Source of the DNA: Dokdonella sp.
GTDB lineage: Bacteria; Pseudomonadota; Gammaproteobacteria; Xanthomonadales; Rhodanobacteraceae
Reading direction: 5' to 3'
Assembly: GCA_016712865.1 (NCBI GenBank)
Contig: JADJQH010000002.1
Coordinates: 744,001 to 808,000, forward strand
Length of the DNA stretch: 64,000 nucleotides
Each line of letters starts with the position of its first letter. Within the stretch, counting starts at the first letter, position 1. Both the position numbers and the translations under genes were made by a program. The notes below the pieces were generated by a model. The model was not told the origin of the DNA. It searched no databases and was given only the letters and a program-made list of their open reading frames with translations. Positions 17,992-27,886 of this stretch are shown in pieces.

Positions 17992-18956
17992 GAAAAATGC
18001 TCCCAGCCGCCGCGCGGGGGCGTAATTTCATTCCCTACCGAATCCAGCACGCGCACGCCCTCGCCTTCCACCACCCGGCCAATGCAGGTGATTGCACAAC
18101 CAACTCCCGTGAGCGCGTCGTTCATGGCGTCGATTCTCTCCGCAGGCACGGTGAACGCAAGCTCATAGTCATCGCCGCCGGTCAATTGCAACTGCGCGCG
18201 CAGCGCGCTGGTGCAGCACGATTGCAGTGCGGACGATGCGGGCAGCTTCCACTGATCAATCTCGATGGCTACACCGCTGGCATGGGCAACATGCCCAAGG
18301 TCGGCCAGCAGTCCGTCGGAAACATCGATGCAGGCGTTGGCCAGTGTTCGCAAGGCGATACCACAGGCCAGCCGGGCTTGCGGGCGGTTGAGGCGAACCA
18401 GCAATCCGGCATCAGGCGACCCGACCGCACGCTGCAGATGCTCCGACTCAAGCAAATGCAGTGCCGCTGCCGCATCGCCCAATGTGCCACTGACAAACAC
18501 CCGATCACCAACCTGGGCGCCGGATCGGCGCAGGGCCTGGCCCTTCGGCACGAACCCGTGCACGGTCACGCTGATCGACAAGGGCCCTTGCGTAGTATCG
18601 CCACCCACCAATGCCACGTCGTGCACTGAGGCCAGCGCCGAGAAGCCGTCGGCAAGTGCACGCACGAAATCCGCGTCGGCTTTCGGCAAGGTCAAGGCCA
18701 GCAGGGCCCAGGCCGGTGTGGCACCCATCGCGGCGAGATCACTCAGGTTCACCGCAAGCGCCTTCCAGCCGATGTCGAATGCGGATGTGTCCACGGGAAA
18801 GTGCACGCCCGCGACCAGGGTATCCGTGCAGATGACCAACTCGTTTCCTGGAGGAACCTCAACCAGCGCCGCATCATCGCCGATGCCAAGCACAACGTCG
18901 CTGCGCGAACTTGCGCAGCGCTGCCTGATGATATCGATCAGCGAAAACTCACCCAT
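17988..18956 (-). CDS. thiL: Thiamine-monophosphate kinase
   Basis: Phosphorylates thiamine monophosphate to the diphosphate cofactor. The 322-residue protein begins MGEFSLIDIIRQRC and contains the metal/ATP motifs GIGDDAALVEVP, TDTLVAGVHFP, LVGGDTTQGPLSISVT and CIDVSDGLLADLGH. The ATG at 18954-18956 has a strong GGGGAGG site six bases upstream; the open frame further upstream is not needed. About 600 bp of minisatellite separate it from nusB, unusual for this operon. Confidence 0.95.
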   Translation of the reverse strand: MGEFSLIDIIRQRCASSRSDVVLGIGDDAALVEVPPGNELVICTDTLVAGVHFPVDTSAFDIGWKALAVNLSDLAAMGATPAWALLALTLPKADADFVRALADGFSALASVHDVALVGGDTTQGPLSISVTVHGFVPKGQALRRSGAQVGDRVFVSGTLGDAAAALHLLESEHLQRAVGSPDAGLLVRLNRPQARLACGIALRTLANACIDVSDGLLADLGHVAHASGVAIEIDQWKLPASSALQSCCTSALRAQLQLTGGDDYELAFTVPAERIDAMNDALTGVGCAITCIGRVVEGEGVRVLDSVGNEITPPRGGWEHFS

Positions 18957-19026
18957 CGGAACCTCCCCAACAGGAGGGAAGGCTATCTTGCACATCCCGG
19001 TCAGCAAGGAGCAGCGCGATGGTCCT

Positions 19027-19513
19027 GCAACACCTGCCTTGCTCCCTCTCGCGCTGGCGGGAAACTGGGGTGAGGGCGGCGCAACACCTGCTTTGCCCCC
19101 TCTCCCGCTGGCGGGGGACTGGGGTGTGGGCGGCGCAGCACCTGCTTTGTTCCCTCTCCCGCTGACGGGAGACTGGGGTGAGAGCGGCGCAGCACCTGCT
19201 TTGTTCCCGCTCGCGCTGGCGGGAGACTGGGGTGTGGGCGGCGCTGCACCTGCTTTGTTCCCTCTCGCGCTGGCGGGAGACTGGGGTGTGGGCGGCGCTG
19301 CACCTGCTTTGTTCCCTCTCGCGCTGGCGGGAGACTGGGGTGTGGGCGGCGCTGCACCTGCTTTGTTCCCTCTCGCGCTGGCGGGAGACCGGGGTGTGGG
19401 CGGCGCTGCACCTGCTTTGTTCCCTCTCGCGCTGGCGGGAGACTGGGGTGAGGGCGGCGCTGCACCTGCTTTGTTCCCTCTCGCGCTGGCGGGAGACTGG
19501 GGTGAGGGTGGCG
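19027..19513. repeat. Minisatellite of nine 54-bp units between nusB and thiL
   Basis: Nine head-to-tail copies at exact 54-base spacing, each with GCTGGCGGGAGACTGGGG and GCACCTGCTTTGTTCCC. Units at the left are more divergent than those at the right. As 54 is a multiple of three, several frames on both strands stay open and give 18-residue periodic reading frames; these are artefacts. The unit resembles the CCCTCTCCCGCTGGCGGGAG palindromes at 17.05 and 17.3 kb, suggesting amplification of that repeat. No gene lies in 18957-19557. Confidence 0.93.
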
Positions 19514-19557
19514 CCCGGAACTGCGAAAGTCATCTTCCGGCTTGCCCGAATCGTCGC

Positions 19558-20019
19558 TCAACGCACCTTGCCGCGATACTCGACTTCGCGCCATTCGGCG
19601 GCGAGCTTGTCCAGCACACCATTGACGTAGGTGTGGCCCTGGTCGGCACCGAAGCGCTTGGTCACCTCCAGCGCCTCGTTTATGACGACCCGATACGGCA
19701 CATCCGGCCGATGGCGAAGCTCATAAGCGGCAATGCGAAGCGCGGCACGCTCGATGGGATCGACTTCTTCCACCTCGCGATCAATATGGGTACGGATCCC
19801 GGCATCGAGTCCGGCAAGATGTTTCTCGATCCCACGCAGCAAGTCCTCGAAATACTCCAGGTCGGCAATTTCCATGTCCTGCTCGTGGCGGAATTGCTCG
19901 ATCACCTGCGCCATGCGGTTGCCACCCACCTGCCAGGCATAGATCGCCTGCAATGCGCGACGCCGTGATCGCGAACGGGCGGCCAGATCGACGCCTTCGG
20001 GTCGGTGCGGGTGATTCAC
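19558..20019 (-). CDS. nusB: Transcription antitermination factor NusB
   Basis: RNA-binding helical protein that joins NusE, NusA and NusG in antitermination of rRNA operons. The 153-residue product shows [49 protein letters not shown] and [10 protein letters not shown]. The start is GTG at 20017-20019, overlapping the ribH stop as GTGA; a longer open frame exists but does not encode family sequence. Confidence 0.95.
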   Translation of the reverse strand: MNHPHRPEGVDLAARSRSRRRALQAIYAWQVGGNRMAQVIEQFRHEQDMEIADLEYFEDLLRGIEKHLAGLDAGIRTHIDREVEEVDPIERAALRIAAYELRHRPDVPYRVVINEALEVTKRFGADQGHTYVNGVLDKLAAEWREVEYRGKVR

Positions 20020-20480
20020 AGGCTTCTCCAAAGGTCGATCATTTCCAGCGCAGCAAGCGCGACTTCCTCGCCCTTGTTGCCGTGCTTGCCACCCGCGCGC
20101 GCTTCGGCATCTGCATGCCGTTCCACCGCCAGCACGCCATTGAGCACCGGCATGCGAAATTCGTTGGCCACCCGCATCAGTCCTTCGGCGCAGCCATCGG
20201 CAACGTGCTCGTAGTGGCGTGTCTCGCCACGCACGACGCAACCCAGGGCAAGTATCGCCGCGTGCGCACCGGCCGCAGCCAGTTTCGCCGCCGTCATCGG
20301 AATCTCCCAGGCACCCGGCACGCGAATCAGGTCGATGGCATCGGCAGCCACGCCATGCTCAAGCAGCGCGCGCTCCGCGCCGTCGACCAGGGCATCGACA
20401 ATGCGCGGATTCCAGCGACTGGCAATGATCGCGAAGCGACTGTCGGGATGGGCACGCACGGTGCCACTCGTGATGTTCAT
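20016..20480 (-). CDS. ribH: 6,7-dimethyl-8-ribityllumazine synthase
   Basis: Penultimate enzyme of riboflavin synthesis. The 154-residue product has [20 protein letters not shown], the [17 protein letters not shown] strand, [19 protein letters not shown] with the catalytic His, and [13 protein letters not shown]. The ATG at 20480 is chosen by family length; ATG at 20492 is possible and neither has a strong ribosome-binding site. It is the first visible gene of the ribH-nusB-thiL-pgpA operon. Confidence 0.95.
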   Translation of the reverse strand: MNITSGTVRAHPDSRFAIIASRWNPRIVDALVDGAERALLEHGVAADAIDLIRVPGAWEIPMTAAKLAAAGAHAAILALGCVVRGETRHYEHVADGCAEGLMRVANEFRMPVLNGVLAVERHADAEARAGGKHGNKGEEVALAALEMIDLWRSL

Positions 20481-20920
20481 GGGATCGGGCATGCAGACGG
20501 GGTTTGCCGGCCAACGCGGCAACAGGCGCGCAGTCTAGCGGACTGGCTGCACAAGCCAAAATTGCCGTCGCACGGAAACCACGTCGGCGACAACTCCAAC
20601 CCGATGGAACCGACGTGCCGATGCCCGACTTGGCATTGCGCAGAAGCGTCGGGTTGAAACCCGACCCACGACGAAGCTGCAACGCCACACGCATGCCTAC
20701 CTGCACAACCGCGGCTTGTGTTCGTGTGGGTCGGGCTTCAGCCCGACAAGCCCACTCGCGCAGGTTGGTTCAAGCGGCGAAGCCGCGGAAGCGGCCGTGC
20801 GCCCCTCCCGTGATTCTTGGTGCCATGCAGCCGTCTTGCTACCCTGCAAAACCTGCGCGCAGGCGTGTATGATGCGCGCCCGTTTCATCCCTCCATCCGT
20901 ATTGAAGGATATATGCCGCA
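20481..20920. repeat. Gene-free region with GTCGGGCT-type hairpins and the metK promoter
   Basis: Inverted repeats GTCGGGTTGAAACCCGAC near 20649 and GTCGGGCTTCAGCCCGAC near 20727 belong to a family seen about a dozen times in the window. TATGAT at 20868-20873 is a plausible -10 for metK, but no good -35 or riboswitch was recognised. Confidence 0.65.
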
Positions 20921-22114
<1,194 letters not shown>

Positions 22115-22414
22115 TGCGCCTGGTTCTCCCTTCGCCAGAGAAGTGACCTGGTCATCGGGCAACACGGAATGGTTGGTTCCCGTTCGTGGTGAGCCCGTCG
22201 AACCATGAATGGAATCATGGCGCTTCGCACTCATCCTTCGACAGGCTTTTCGAAGGATGGGTTCAGGACGAGCAGGAGTAGACAGGCGTTGTCTTGGAGC
22301 GTGAAGCAGAACGGGTCGCAGCGATGCGGCCCGCTTTCATTGGACCTGCCATCACGCCAGCAAGCAGCGCCACGCCGCCACCGAAAGTGTTCAACACAAG
22401 CAAGGCACCCATCA
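22115..22414. other. Gene-free spacer after metK
   Basis: Contains fragments of the TTCGTGGTGAGCCCGTCGAAC repeat family common at 59 kb and a TCCTTCGACAGGCTTTTCGAAGGA inverted repeat near 22232 that could act as a transcript end. A short minus-strand frame with a hydrophobic stretch ends near the mobile element at 22415 but is not recognisable as a gene. Confidence 0.5.
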
Positions 22415-22532
22415 CTAAGGAAACTCTGAACAAGTACGGAACTCATTCGTCGCGAGCAAGCTCGCTCCCACAAAATCAGGCAATGGTGGGAGCGAGCTTG
22501 CTCGCGACAATACTTGTTCAGACCTTTCCTAA
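22415..22532. mobile_element. 110-bp MITE flanked by CTAA (IS5-related ends), copy 1
   Basis: Element 22419-22528 is flanked by CTAA on both sides. Its ends GGAAACTCTGAAC and GGAAAGGTCTGAAC (inverted) match the two ends of the IS5-type element at 41086-42276. The centre is a long palindrome TCGCGAGCAAGCTCGCTCCC. The right CTAA supplies the stop codon (TAG on the minus strand) of the XRE gene. Confidence 0.85.
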
Positions 22533-22792
22533 GCGCCTTTCGGGTTCGATGAATCGGCGTTGCTGCTTTCCCCATCGAGATCCGCAATCGCCGGGTCGTA
22601 GCGCAGAATATCGCCGGGCTGGCAGTCCAATGCGGCACAGATGGCCGCCAGGGTTTGAAAGCGCAGGCCGCGCGCCTTGCCGGTCTTGAGGATGGACAGG
22701 TTGGCCAAGGTAATGCCGACCCGTGTCGAAAGCTCGGTCAGCGTCATCCGCCGCAGATGCAGCATTTCATCCAGAGTGACCACGATCGCCAT
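22529..22792 (-). CDS. XRE/Cro-type transcriptional regulator (YozG-like)
   Basis: An 87-residue helix-turn-helix protein: LDEMLHLRRMTLTELSTRVGITLANLSILKTGKARGLRF is the DNA-binding domain, then FQTLAAICAALDCQPGDILRY. This type of single-domain regulator is usually paired with a DUF2975 membrane protein, as here with one base between the genes. It probably represses its own operon through the ACGATA palindrome at 23344. The last residues and the stop fall at the edge of a mobile element, so the C-terminus may have been altered. Confidence 0.85.
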   Translation of the reverse strand: MAIVVTLDEMLHLRRMTLTELSTRVGITLANLSILKTGKARGLRFQTLAAICAALDCQPGDILRYDPAIADLDGESSNADSSNPKGA

Positions 22793-22793
22793 G

Positions 22794-23315
22794 TCAGATC
22801 ATCCCGTCCAGGTCGCGTCGCATGCGCGTGCCTTCCGCAAACACTTGGGATAGTACGAACAACAAGGCAACCGCCAGCCAGCCGGTCAGCGACGGCTCCC
22901 ACTCAATATTCGAGCCCGCAGCGTTCATCGTTGCAGCGAACACTCCGAACAACAGCCCCAGCGCCTCGATCGCGAATCCGCAAACCGCCATGGTTCGCAG
23001 CCGCTGCGCGTTTTCCGCCACGAAAGGGTCACCGTCGCCGACGCTGTCCACCACGCCAAGCAGCCGAGTCAGGAACACGTGCACGATGGCGACCATGGCC
23101 ATGGCCGCTACAAGCCAAATGCGCAGCACCGGCAGCATCCAGTCGGCGTCGATAGTCCCTGGCCGCTTGGTGAAAAAGGTCACCATGGCCTCCGCAAAGG
23201 GCAGACTGGCAATCAGAGCCAACCCCATGCCGATGCCCATGGACAGGTTGACTACTCGCAGCAGGATCAACAGGGCGCGCGAAATCTTGAGGGCCGATGT
23301 TGCCGATGTATTCAT
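22794..23315 (-). CDS. DUF2975-family membrane protein
   Basis: A 173-residue protein with four hydrophobic helices (ALLILLRVVNLSMGIGMGLAL, WLVAAMAMVAIVHVF, MAVCGFAIEALGLLFG, LTGWLAVALLFVLSQVF) and the DUF2975 signature GDPFVAENAQRLRTMA. Function is unknown; the family is nearly always next to a small XRE regulator, as seen here, and may sense a membrane or envelope signal. It is the first gene of the pair. Confidence 0.85.
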   Translation of the reverse strand: MNTSATSALKISRALLILLRVVNLSMGIGMGLALIASLPFAEAMVTFFTKRPGTIDADWMLPVLRIWLVAAMAMVAIVHVFLTRLLGVVDSVGDGDPFVAENAQRLRTMAVCGFAIEALGLLFGVFAATMNAAGSNIEWEPSLTGWLAVALLFVLSQVFAEGTRMRRDLDGMI

Positions 23316-23343
23316 GGTGGAAGCCTCTGTAATTTATTGTTTT

Positions 23344-23362
23344 ACGATATGTTCGTTATCGT
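23344..23362 (-). promoter_or_regulatory. Operator candidate of the DUF2975-XRE operon
   Basis: Perfect half-sites ACGATA and TATCGT separated by seven bases, within a repeated GTTTTACGATAT / CGTTATCGTTTTAC context, lie 29 bases upstream of the DUF2975 start. The position fits autoregulation by the XRE protein; binding is inferred. Confidence 0.6.
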
Positions 23363-23515
23363 TTTACGGCAATGTGCCGTAGGTAATGGGCGGCGACGGA
23401 TACCCGACGCCAAAAGCAACAACGCTGGGAGGCTGCGCCCGCATCGTTTAGGCTCCCGCGTTGACCTCGGTATCCGCCCTGCACCGGATGCCTCACCGAC
23501 TTCAGGAGCCCACAG

Positions 23516-24562
23516 ATGTTCAAGACCTTGCGTCCCACGGCCGTTCCATTGCTTCAGGTACTCCTGGTCTGCGGCCAGCTCGTCTTCAGCGCCCTTGCCG
23601 CGGCCGCACCCAAGGCCAAACCGCCGCTGGATGTGCTGTTCCTGGCTGAATCTCGTCTGGTGGTCGGAAGCCTGGTCGAAAAGAACCCGGCCGGTCGCCT
23701 GGTCTTCAAGCGTGAGAAGGTCTACGGCCAATCCACCGATGTCCCTGAGCTCATCGACGTGCGCGCGGAACCGGCGCTGCTGGATTCAACGCGGATTGGC
23801 ACGCGCTATGTCATCGGCTACTCGTTGTTCCATCGCGACAAGCGTGATCCGAGCGGGTACGCGGAAAATCGCAAGGGCGCCATCCTGATCAACACCTCGG
23901 GTTTGCAGCCAGCCCTGTTCGAGGATTCCCGCCTCATCCACAAGATCCTGTCAAAGTCGGAAGATTGGGAGGGTCGCCATTCCGCCGCCATGAAACGCTT
24001 GCTGATGAAGGCGCTGGAAGGCCCCGAACCGGCACTGCAACTCTTGGCCGCCGCGCAGTTCGTCTACGCCCCTGCCTTGAGTCGACAACTCGCCAGCACG
24101 GACCGCCGCATGTTCGAGCAGCGTGCGCGTGATGCCGCTGCCAATCCCGCCTTGCGCGAGCTGATGTTGATCGGCGCGATCGAGCGACCTTCCGAATTCG
24201 GCGAGTGGGCGGGTAGCGCCATTTCAGAACTGCTGGCATCTACGCCTTCAGGCGGATATCCTCCGGGGACTGCGGACCTGACTTCCTTGGTCCTGCTGGC
24301 CTTCGACGAAACCCTGTTGCATCGGTATCCGGTGCCATTCACCTCGTTGACGCGCTGGCTGCACAGCCCGCAGCGCGTGTTTGTAGAACGTTCCACCGCC
24401 CTGCTCGGCGTGCTTTACCCAACCCGGCAGGCAAACGCGCTTGAGGAGGCGCTAGGGGACTCCTCACTGACGGGTGATACCCGCAAATATATCGACGATC
24501 AGTTGCGCATCATCCGCGGGCCGGATTCCGGGATCGATACGCAACAGCAAGGACCCGGATGA
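23516..24562 (+). CDS. Exported protein of unknown function
   Basis: A 348-residue protein with a signal-like N-terminus (TAVPLLQVLLVCGQLVFSALAAAA). The next part resembles a small beta domain (ESRLVVGSLVEKNPAGRLVFKREKVYG, RYVIGYSLFHRDK, KGAILINTSG). The rest looks alpha-helical. No family was recognised. It is followed by the large secreted protein gene 76 bases on, both rightward. Confidence 0.6.
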   Translation: MFKTLRPTAVPLLQVLLVCGQLVFSALAAAAPKAKPPLDVLFLAESRLVVGSLVEKNPAGRLVFKREKVYGQSTDVPELIDVRAEPALLDSTRIGTRYVIGYSLFHRDKRDPSGYAENRKGAILINTSGLQPALFEDSRLIHKILSKSEDWEGRHSAAMKRLLMKALEGPEPALQLLAAAQFVYAPALSRQLASTDRRMFEQRARDAAANPALRELMLIGAIERPSEFGEWAGSAISELLASTPSGGYPPGTADLTSLVLLAFDETLLHRYPVPFTSLTRWLHSPQRVFVERSTALLGVLYPTRQANALEEALGDSSLTGDTRKYIDDQLRIIRGPDSGIDTQQQGPG

Positions 24563-24637
24563 TCGATGGTTTGACGACGGCACCATGTGATCCGGCGTCG
24601 AATCGCACAGCCCAGAATCTTGATGAGGAATTCCACC

Positions 24638-27520
24638 ATGCGTTTGCAAAGTAGACTGATCTTCCTGGGAGCGGCAAGCCTGCTTTCCCTGGGCGCGCAG
24701 GCAGCGAGCCCCCAACCCGAGATCCTGCGCGCGGTGCGCAGTGACGTCTCGGCACCCATGCGCGACATCATCCGCAACCTGCCCCCCGAGCAGGCCAAGG
24801 ATGCAACTGCCCCGCACTACATTCCCAACATCTTCATCAAGCCGTCCGCCAGCGCGAACCAATGGGCGGTTCCCGACTATTCGGGCGTGCAACGCACGCC
24901 ATCGGGATCACCTTCGCCTGCAATCGGCGCCAACTTCAATGGCATCGGCAATCCGACTGCCTGCGGCAGCTGTATTCCGCCGGATACCAATGGCGACGTC
25001 AGTGATGTGCATTTCATCCAGTGGGTGAACAGCAAGTGGGCGGTCTACAACAAGTCCACTGGCGCAGTGGTGCAGGCCCCGGTGGCAGGCAACTCCTTCT
25101 TCGTCGGTTTCGGCGGCAAGTGTGAAACCACCAATGCCGGTGATCCGATTGCCTTGTACGACCAGCAGGCGCAGCGCTGGGTGATGAGCCAGTTCGTCAC
25201 CTCGACCCCGTATGCCCAATGCGTGGCGGTGTCCGCCACCTCCGATCCACTCGGCGCCTATTACCGCTACGAGTTCAATTGGCCCCTGTTCGGCGACTAC
25301 CCGAAAATGGGCGTTTGGACCGACGCCAGCCACTCGCAGGACTCCTACCTGCTGATCACCCATGAATTCAACGCACAAAGTGCATTCCAGGGCGCAGCCC
25401 TGATCGCCATGGACCGCAACGCGATGCTCGCCGGCGCCCCCGACGCGGCGATGGTTCGCTTCCCGGGCTACGATGCCTACGGCGTGCAACCGCTGCACCT
25501 GATCGGGCCCAATCTGGCCCCTGCAGGCGCATGCCCGGTATTCACGCATTTTGATTTTGCCGAGGGCAACTACCGCTTCTGGGACATGTGCGTGAACTGG
25601 GGCAATCCGGCCAGCACCACGATTTCCACGCCGAACACGGTAGCCGGCGCGCCGTTCTTCCCCTACTTCGATGACATCCCGCAGGCGGGTACTGCTGCCA
25701 CGCTGGATTCGTTCGGCTCCAACACGATGTATCGGGCCACTGCCCGTTCCTTCTCTGCCGATGCACCAACGCGCATGTCGCTGGTGCTCACCCATACCGT
25801 CCAGGGCGCGCCCTCGCAGGCCGGCGTCAAGTGGACCCACGTTGCAATGAAGCTGGCGTCAGAGCCGACCGGCGATGTCGACCGCATCTTCGGCGATGGC
25901 TACGACGGCACACCGCTTCCGGTTGCTGCACCGGCAGCGTTGACCAAGTCCATGTTCGACGAAGGCACCTATGCCCCGGCCGACAGCCTGCAGCGCTGGA
26001 TGGGTGGCGTGGCCATCGATGCCAGCGGCAACATTGGACTCGGATTCTCGCGTTCCAGCGCATCGACCAATCCTCAGGTCATGTACGTGGCGCGCACCGC
26101 CACGGACCCGGCCGGCCAGATGCGCGACGAACAGAACTGCACCGCCGGAATTGCAAACGGATCGCAGACCGACAGCGCGGGTCGCTGGGGTGACTACGCA
26201 TCGATGAGCGTTGATCCGAGCGACCAGTGCACGTTCTACTTCACCTCCGAGTACTACGCCACGAACTCGGCGCGCAATTTCCAGACCCGCGTCTGCTCGT
26301 TCACCTTCCCGGATTGCGGCGATCCGAACTTCCTGCTGGTCAACGAGACGCCGGCCCGCGTGGAACTGTGCGGAGCAACGACGTCGACCGATCCGACCTG
26401 GACCCTGCGTGCCGGCGTGTACAACGGCTTCACCGGTGCCGTGACCCTCAACGCGTCCGGCTTGCCCGGCGGCACCTCGGCCAGCTATTCGACCAACCCG
26501 TTCAACGCTCCTGGCAGCAGCGTGCTGACCCTGGTCGGTGGCGAGGCCTTGGCCAGCGGCGAGTATTCGTTCTCGGTCACCGGCACCAGCGGAGTGCTGA
26601 ACCGAGGCTCCAGCCTGGAACTGGGCGTTTCCGCGACGACTTCCGCGGCGACCACCCTGGTGGCACCGGCCAACAACTCCACCCAGGTTTCGGTACTGCC
26701 TACCCTGAGCTGGACTGCCAGCGCAGGTGCCCTGGAATATCTGGTTGAAGTGGCCAGCGACGCCGGCTTCACCAACATCATTGCGAGCGCCACGGTGTCC
26801 ACCACCAGCTGGAAGGTGTCGAGCCTGCTCAACCAGTCGACCCAGTACTTCTGGCGTGTCACGCCGCAGAACTACTGCGGAAACGGGGCGGTGTCGTCGG
26901 TATTCGCCTTCACCACCGGCCTGATCGGGCAGTGCCCGAGCGGCACCACGGTGTCCACGGTGTTCAGCGACAACTTCCAGGGCGGCATCAATGGCTGGAC
27001 GACTGGCGGTACCGGTGCAACGGCCTGGACCCAGCAGGCGGCTCCGGCAGGCACCGGCTTGAGCACGACCGTGTGGGGCATCCCGAACAACGCCACCACC
27101 AGCGACCGCAACGTCGTTTCGCCGTCCATCGTCATTCCGGCGAATGCCGCCGCGGCGTTCCTCAAGTTCGACACCTACCACAGCTTCGAGATCGACGGAC
27201 CGACCGGGTGCTGGGACAACGGCACGATCAACATCAAGGCCGGCGCGGGTCCATTCGAATATGTGCCGAACAACCGCCTGTTCACCGACCCCTACGACGG
27301 CCTGGTCTCCGCGGGTGAAGCCAATGCCGGCGAACTGGGTTACTGCCACAAGCCGAACCCGGTTCCGACCGGTGGCATCGCCTCGGTGGTTGACCTGGAT
27401 GGCTATGCCGGTCAGAGCATCCAGATCCGCTACCGCGCGGTGACCGATTCCAACACGATCGGAACCGCTCCAACCGGATTCTTCATCGACAACTTCCGGG
27501 TGGAAGCCTGCGTGCCCTGA
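24638..27520 (+). CDS. Large secreted protein with fibronectin-III-like and jelly-roll-like C-terminal domains
   Basis: A 960-residue exported protein; signal residues 1-21 end LLSLGAQA. The ATG at 24638 has GAGGA seven bases upstream. Residues about 30-550 look like a beta-propeller-type adhesin region beginning with a proline-rich segment. A copy of the FADGFE-like motif (DVDRIFGDGYDG) is internal near residue 412. A fibronectin-III-like domain is at about 674-765 (LPTLSWTASAGALEYLVEVA). The last domain begins FSDNFQGGINGW near 776 and ends in FFIDNFRVEACVP, like MAM/lectin-type jelly rolls. No catalytic motif was identified. The 3' end is echoed by a decayed fragment at 31.85 kb. Confidence 0.75.
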   Translation: MRLQSRLIFLGAASLLSLGAQAASPQPEILRAVRSDVSAPMRDIIRNLPPEQAKDATAPHYIPNIFIKPSASANQWAVPDYSGVQRTPSGSPSPAIGANFNGIGNPTACGSCIPPDTNGDVSDVHFIQWVNSKWAVYNKSTGAVVQAPVAGNSFFVGFGGKCETTNAGDPIALYDQQAQRWVMSQFVTSTPYAQCVAVSATSDPLGAYYRYEFNWPLFGDYPKMGVWTDASHSQDSYLLITHEFNAQSAFQGAALIAMDRNAMLAGAPDAAMVRFPGYDAYGVQPLHLIGPNLAPAGACPVFTHFDFAEGNYRFWDMCVNWGNPASTTISTPNTVAGAPFFPYFDDIPQAGTAATLDSFGSNTMYRATARSFSADAPTRMSLVLTHTVQGAPSQAGVKWTHVAMKLASEPTGDVDRIFGDGYDGTPLPVAAPAALTKSMFDEGTYAPADSLQRWMGGVAIDASGNIGLGFSRSSASTNPQVMYVARTATDPAGQMRDEQNCTAGIANGSQTDSAGRWGDYASMSVDPSDQCTFYFTSEYYATNSARNFQTRVCSFTFPDCGDPNFLLVNETPARVELCGATTSTDPTWTLRAGVYNGFTGAVTLNASGLPGGTSASYSTNPFNAPGSSVLTLVGGEALASGEYSFSVTGTSGVLNRGSSLELGVSATTSAATTLVAPANNSTQVSVLPTLSWTASAGALEYLVEVASDAGFTNIIASATVSTTSWKVSSLLNQSTQYFWRVTPQNYCGNGAVSSVFAFTTGLIGQCPSGTTVSTVFSDNFQGGINGWTTGGTGATAWTQQAAPAGTGLSTTVWGIPNNATTSDRNVVSPSIVIPANAAAAFLKFDTYHSFEIDGPTGCWDNGTINIKAGAGPFEYVPNNRLFTDPYDGLVSAGEANAGELGYCHKPNPVPTGGIASVVDLDGYAGQSIQIRYRAVTDSNTIGTAPTGFFIDNFRVEACVP

Positions 27521-27558
27521 TCCACACCCACGGAAAGGAATCCTGAAGCTCCACATTG

Positions 27559-27590
27559 AAACGGGCCGCATCACGCGGCCCGTTACTTTT
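27559..27590 (+). terminator. Rho-independent terminator
   Basis: AACGGGCCGC and CGCGGCCCGTT pair around a four-base loop and are followed by ACTTTT, 40 bases after the large secreted protein gene. Confidence 0.85.
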
Positions 27591-27886
27591 CAGCTGGTGG
27601 AAATCATGGGGAGCCCGGCGTCTTGGCACAATTCGGGTGGCCCGTTGGGCTGAGGCCTGGCCGCGAGAGAGATGATCGGGAATCTCGCTTCAAAGCGGGT
27701 TCCTCCTGCAGTCTCAAATAGCCACCTTTACGGCCAATGTGGTGTGAGCAGAATCGGCCCCCAGCACGATCCGTCGAATCCGTCACACATCAACGCTGCG
27801 TAGTGGAGGATGCTGCCCGGCCAAAAGGCTGGCAAAGTGCGCGCAATGGGTGGTCCGCGCGCCTGTCGGCAGACGCCGAGGTGAGC

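Noticed and set aside
18949-19968. Long open frames with 18-residue repeats on both strands
   Set aside because: They are a direct result of a 54-bp minisatellite; periodicity is equal in several frames and no start signal or family match exists.
20481-20920. SAM-sensing leader on metK
   Set aside because: No S-box or SAM-II-like core; only REP-type hairpins and a -10 candidate.
22205-22414. Minus-strand hydrophobic mini-frame next to the MITE
   Set aside because: Too short and unmatched; could be a fossil but there is no supporting homology.
27591-27886. Possible structured leader (riboswitch) before the Kelch-like gene
   Set aside because: Some hairpins can be drawn but no known aptamer core was recognised.
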